This document shows, piece after piece, positions 61,116-64,000 of a stretch of DNA of 64,000 nt (positions within the stretch are counted from its first letter, which is position 1; each line of letters starts with the position of its first letter). The position numbers and the translations under genes were made by a program. The stretch is from Ectobius pallidus (Eukaryota > Arthropoda > Insecta > Blattodea > Ectobiidae). The notes below the pieces were generated by a model that did not search any database, had not been told where the DNA came from, and worked only from the letters and a program-made list of their open reading frames with translations. The stretch covers positions 164,926,559-164,990,558 of the forward strand of contig CAXKWD010000002.1 in assembly GCA_964059195.1 (NCBI GenBank), in the 5' to 3' direction.

Positions 61116-64000
61116 TTTCCGAGGAAACAAGTTTATATGCCAAAGGCAGTTGAAACTGTTTTTTTTACACTGTTATAAAATCCTGCGCTTTTATAGAAGC
61201 TGCATGCCTTCCCGGGATTCTCAGCCATGCCAACTTCCGTAAGCGTCGATTTTATTTTTATTTCCGAAAGTTTCCTTTATGCCGTGAGTGTGCGGAATTG
61301 AAAAAGATGTTATTTTTGCCGATATGACTTTTTTCGTGCGAGGCGTTACCACGGTTCGAAAGCCTTTATCTCGTAAACTATGGTACATTTTTATTGTTGA
61401 TGTACATGGTTATATTCGCAAAGAAAAGTTATGCCTTTTGTCATTTGGGAGGATTTATGTAGTACGCTGATAAAACGTTTTTATTTCGAGTTTTCAAAAA
61501 TCCTGCGCGACTTTCATCTCCAAGAATAAAATATACTGTTTTTACATTAACAATATAATCTCAAAAATTTATTGCGTTTCCGAGGAAACATAAGTTTATA
61601 TGCAAAAGCAGTTGAAACTGTTCTTTTTCCAATCTTATACAATCCTGCTTTTTAATAGAAGCTGCATGCCTTCCCGGGATTCTCAGCCCTACAAACTTCC
61701 GTAAGCGTCGATTTTATTTTTATTTCCGAAAGTTTCTTTTATGCTGTGAGTGTGCGGAATTGTAAAAGATGTTATTTTTGCCGATATTACTTTTCTCGTG
61801 TGAGGCGTTTTCAACGGTTCGACAGCCGTTATCTCGTAAACTATGGTACATTTTTATTGCTGATGTACAAGGTTTTATTCGCAATGAAATGTTATGACGT
61901 TCGTCTCTTGGGAGTTTTTATGTACTAGGCTGATAAAATGGTTTTATTTCGACTTTTCTAAAATCCTGCGCGTTTTTCATCTCCAAGAATAAAAAATATT
62001 GTTTTTACATTAACAATATAATCTCAAAAATGTCTTATGTTTCCGAGGAAACAAGTTTATATGCCAAAGGCAGTTGAAACTTTTTTTTTCCACTTTTATA
62101 CAATCCTCCGCTTTTATAGAAGCTGCATCCCTTCCCGGGATTCTCAGCCCTGCCAACTTTCGTAAGCGTCTATTTTATTTTTATTTCCGAAAGTTTTTTT
62201 ATGCTGTGAGTGTGCGGAAATGTAAAAGATGTTATTTTTGCCGATGTAACTTTTTTCGTGCGAGGCGTTTTCAACGGTTCGACAGCCGTTATCTTGTAAA
62301 CTATGGTACATTTTTATTGTTGATGTACACGGTTTTATACGCAATGAAATGTTATGACGTTCGTCTCTTGGGAGTTTTTATGTACTAGGCTGATAAAATG
62401 GTTTTATTTCGACTTTTGTAAAATCCTGCGCGATTTTCATCTCCAAGAATAAAAAAAATTGTTTTTACATTAACAATATAATCTCAAAAATGTCTTGTGT
62501 TTCCGAGGAAACAAGTTTATATGCCAAAGGCAGTTAAAACTGTTTTTTTTACACTGTTATAAAATCCTGCGCTTTTATAGAAGCTGCATGCCTTCCCGGG
62601 ATTCTCAGCCATGCCAACTTCCGTAAGCGTCGATTTTATTTTTATTTCCGAAAGTTTCCTTTATGCCGTGAGTGTGCGGAATTGAAAAAGATGTTATTTT
62701 TGCCGATATGACTTTTTTCGTGCGAGGCGTTTTCAACGGTTCGAAAGCCTTTATCTCGTAAACTATGGTACATTTTTATTGTTGATGTACATGGTTATAT
62801 TCGCAAAGAAAAGTTATGCCTTTTGTCATTTGGGAGGATTTATGTAGTACGCTGATAAAACGTTTTTATTTCGAGTTTTCAAAAATCCTGCGCGACTTTC
62901 ATCTCCAAGAATAAAATATACTGTTTTTACATTAACAATATAATCTCAAAAATTTATTGCGTTTCCGAGGAAACATAAGTTTATATGCAAAAGCAGTTGA
63001 AACTGTTCTTTTTCCAATCTTATACAATCCTGCTTTTTAATAGAAGCTGCATGCCTTCCCGGGATTCTCAGCCCTACAAACTTCCGTAAGCGTCGATTTT
63101 ATTTTTATTTCCGAAAGTTTCTTTTATGCTGTGAGTGTGCGGAATTGTAAAAGATGTTATTTTTGCCGATATTACTTTTCTCGTGTGAGGCGTTTTCAAC
63201 GGTTCGACAGCCGTTATCTCGTAAACTATGGTACATTTTTATTGCTGATGTACAAGGTTTTATTCGCAATGAAATGTTATGACGTTCGTCTCTTGGGAGT
63301 TTTTATGTACTAGGCTGATAAAATGGTTTTATTTCGACTTTTCTAAAATCCTGCGCGTTTTTCATCTCCAAGAATAAAAAAAATTGTTTTTACATTAACA
63401 ATATAATCTCAAAAATGTCTTGTGTTTCCGAGGAAACAAGTTTATATGCCAAAGGCAGTTGAAACTGTTTTTTTTACACTGTTATAAAATCCTGCGCTTT
63501 TATAGAAGCTGCATGCCTTCCCGGGATTCTCAGCCATGCCAACTTCCGTAAGCGTCGATTTTATTTTTATTTCCGAAAGTTTCCTTTATGCCGTGAGTGT
63601 GCGGAATTGAAAAAGATGTTATTTTTGCCGATATGACTTTTTTCGTGCGAGGCGTTTTCAACGGTTCGAAAGCCTTTATCTCGTAAACTATGGTACATTT
63701 TTATTGTTGATGTACATGGTTATATTCGCAAAGAAAAGTTATGCCTTTTGTCATTTGGGAGGATTTATGTAGTACGCTGATAAAACGTTTTTATTTCGAG
63801 TTTTCAAAAATCCTGCGCGACTTTCATCTCCAAGAATAAAATATACTGTTTTTACATTAACAATATAATCTCAAAAATTTATTGCGTTTCCGAGGAAACA
63901 TAAGTTTATATGCAAAAGCAGTTGAAACTGTTTTCTTTACACTGTTATAAAATCCTGCGCTTTTATAGAAGCTGCATGCCTTCCCGGGATTCTCAGCCCT
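61116..64000 (+). repeat. A1-E-D trimer series, incomplete at window end
   Basis: The order is A1-E-D, A1-E, A1, then a partial unit; E units are 1385 bp apart. The first A1 has a local rewrite, GGCGTTACCACGG, at about 61343. The final partial unit, starting at about 63891, is a chimera that switches from a B/E front (TATGCAAAAGCAG) to an A1 front (TTACACTGTTATAAAATCC) near 63930. Confidence 0.8.

Larger units (their letters stand above)
45654..64000 (+). repeat. 463-bp satellite array, right part (about 39 units, runs off the window)
   Basis: This is the same satellite in the same orientation, resuming in the middle of the D unit that the retrotransposon split. The class order after the D remainder is: A1-B-C1-C2-D-A1-E-D-(A1/C1 chimera)-D-A1-E-D-(A1/C1 chimera)-D-A1-E-A1-B-C1-D-C1-E-D-D-A1-B-C1-D-C1-E-D-D-A1-E-D-A1-E-A1, then a partial unit. 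It is richer in E and contains no A2. Units are more homogeneous than on the left: long stretches differ from their HOR partner by only one or a few bases. The array continues past position 64000, so its end is not seen. No gene is supported in this stretch. Confidence 0.97.

Noticed and set aside
1..64000. CRISPR array or bacterial repeat system
   Set aside because: The repeat unit is about 463 bp with no short repeat-spacer alternation. The inserted element is a eukaryotic-type LINE.
1..64000. CENP-B box
   Set aside because: I looked for the TTCGNNNNANNCGGG core and found no convincing match. TTCG motifs occur but the spacing to CGGG is wrong.
1..64000. Telomeric repeats such as TTAGG
   Set aside because: No tandem run is seen on either strand, so telomere proximity cannot be claimed.

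Overview
The window is almost entirely one satellite DNA array. A unit of about 463 bp is repeated head-to-tail, always in the same orientation, about 129 times (1-41382 and 45654-64000). One full-length non-LTR retrotransposon on the minus strand (41383-45653, 4271 bp) interrupts it. I see no host gene, tRNA, rRNA, CRISPR array or bacterial-type operon. An AT-rich satellite carrying a CR1/Jockey-type LINE whose ORF1 has a PHD-like finger points to an arthropod, most probably an insect, and to pericentromeric, subtelomeric or other heterochromatin. The species cannot be named from the sequence.

The units fall into seven classes that I name here: A1, A2, B, C1, C2, D and E. Each has fixed diagnostic variants, given in the exemplar entries. 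Classes are ordered rather than random and form several different higher-order repeats (HORs). These are a 926-bp dimer (11.5-13.4 kb), a block recurring 2777 bp away (15.9-20.7 kb), a multi-unit block duplicated with a one-unit indel (22.3-30.0 kb), a four-unit A1-B-C2-D repeat of about 1850 bp (33.3-37.0 kb), a five-unit repeat of 2311 bp (47.7-53.7 kb), an eight-unit repeat of exactly 3700 bp (53.7-61.1 kb) and an A1-E-D trimer series (61.1-64.0 kb). A further block at the left edge recurs 8326 bp away. Class A2 occurs essentially only in the first 19 kb and class E only after about 14.7 kb, so array composition changes along its length. Many units are in-register chimeras of two classes, as expected from unequal crossing-over or gene conversion.

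Each unit carries conserved small structures: a palindrome of up to 24 bp, an AT-rich hairpin beside it, a GTACAT/ATGTAC dyad inside a nearly invariant block of about 35 bp, and a T-arm-like AACGG/CCGTT hairpin. The retrotransposon sits exactly at the 5' edge of the invariant block of a D unit, with no target-site duplication and no loss of satellite sequence.

The retrotransposon encodes ORF1 (zinc finger, coiled coil, basic patch, C-terminal nucleic-acid-binding-type domain) and ORF2 (APE endonuclease plus reverse transcriptase). Both are uninterrupted with catalytic residues in place, so it looks young. The short open frames inside the satellite units are judged non-coding. All counts and class assignments were made by eye.
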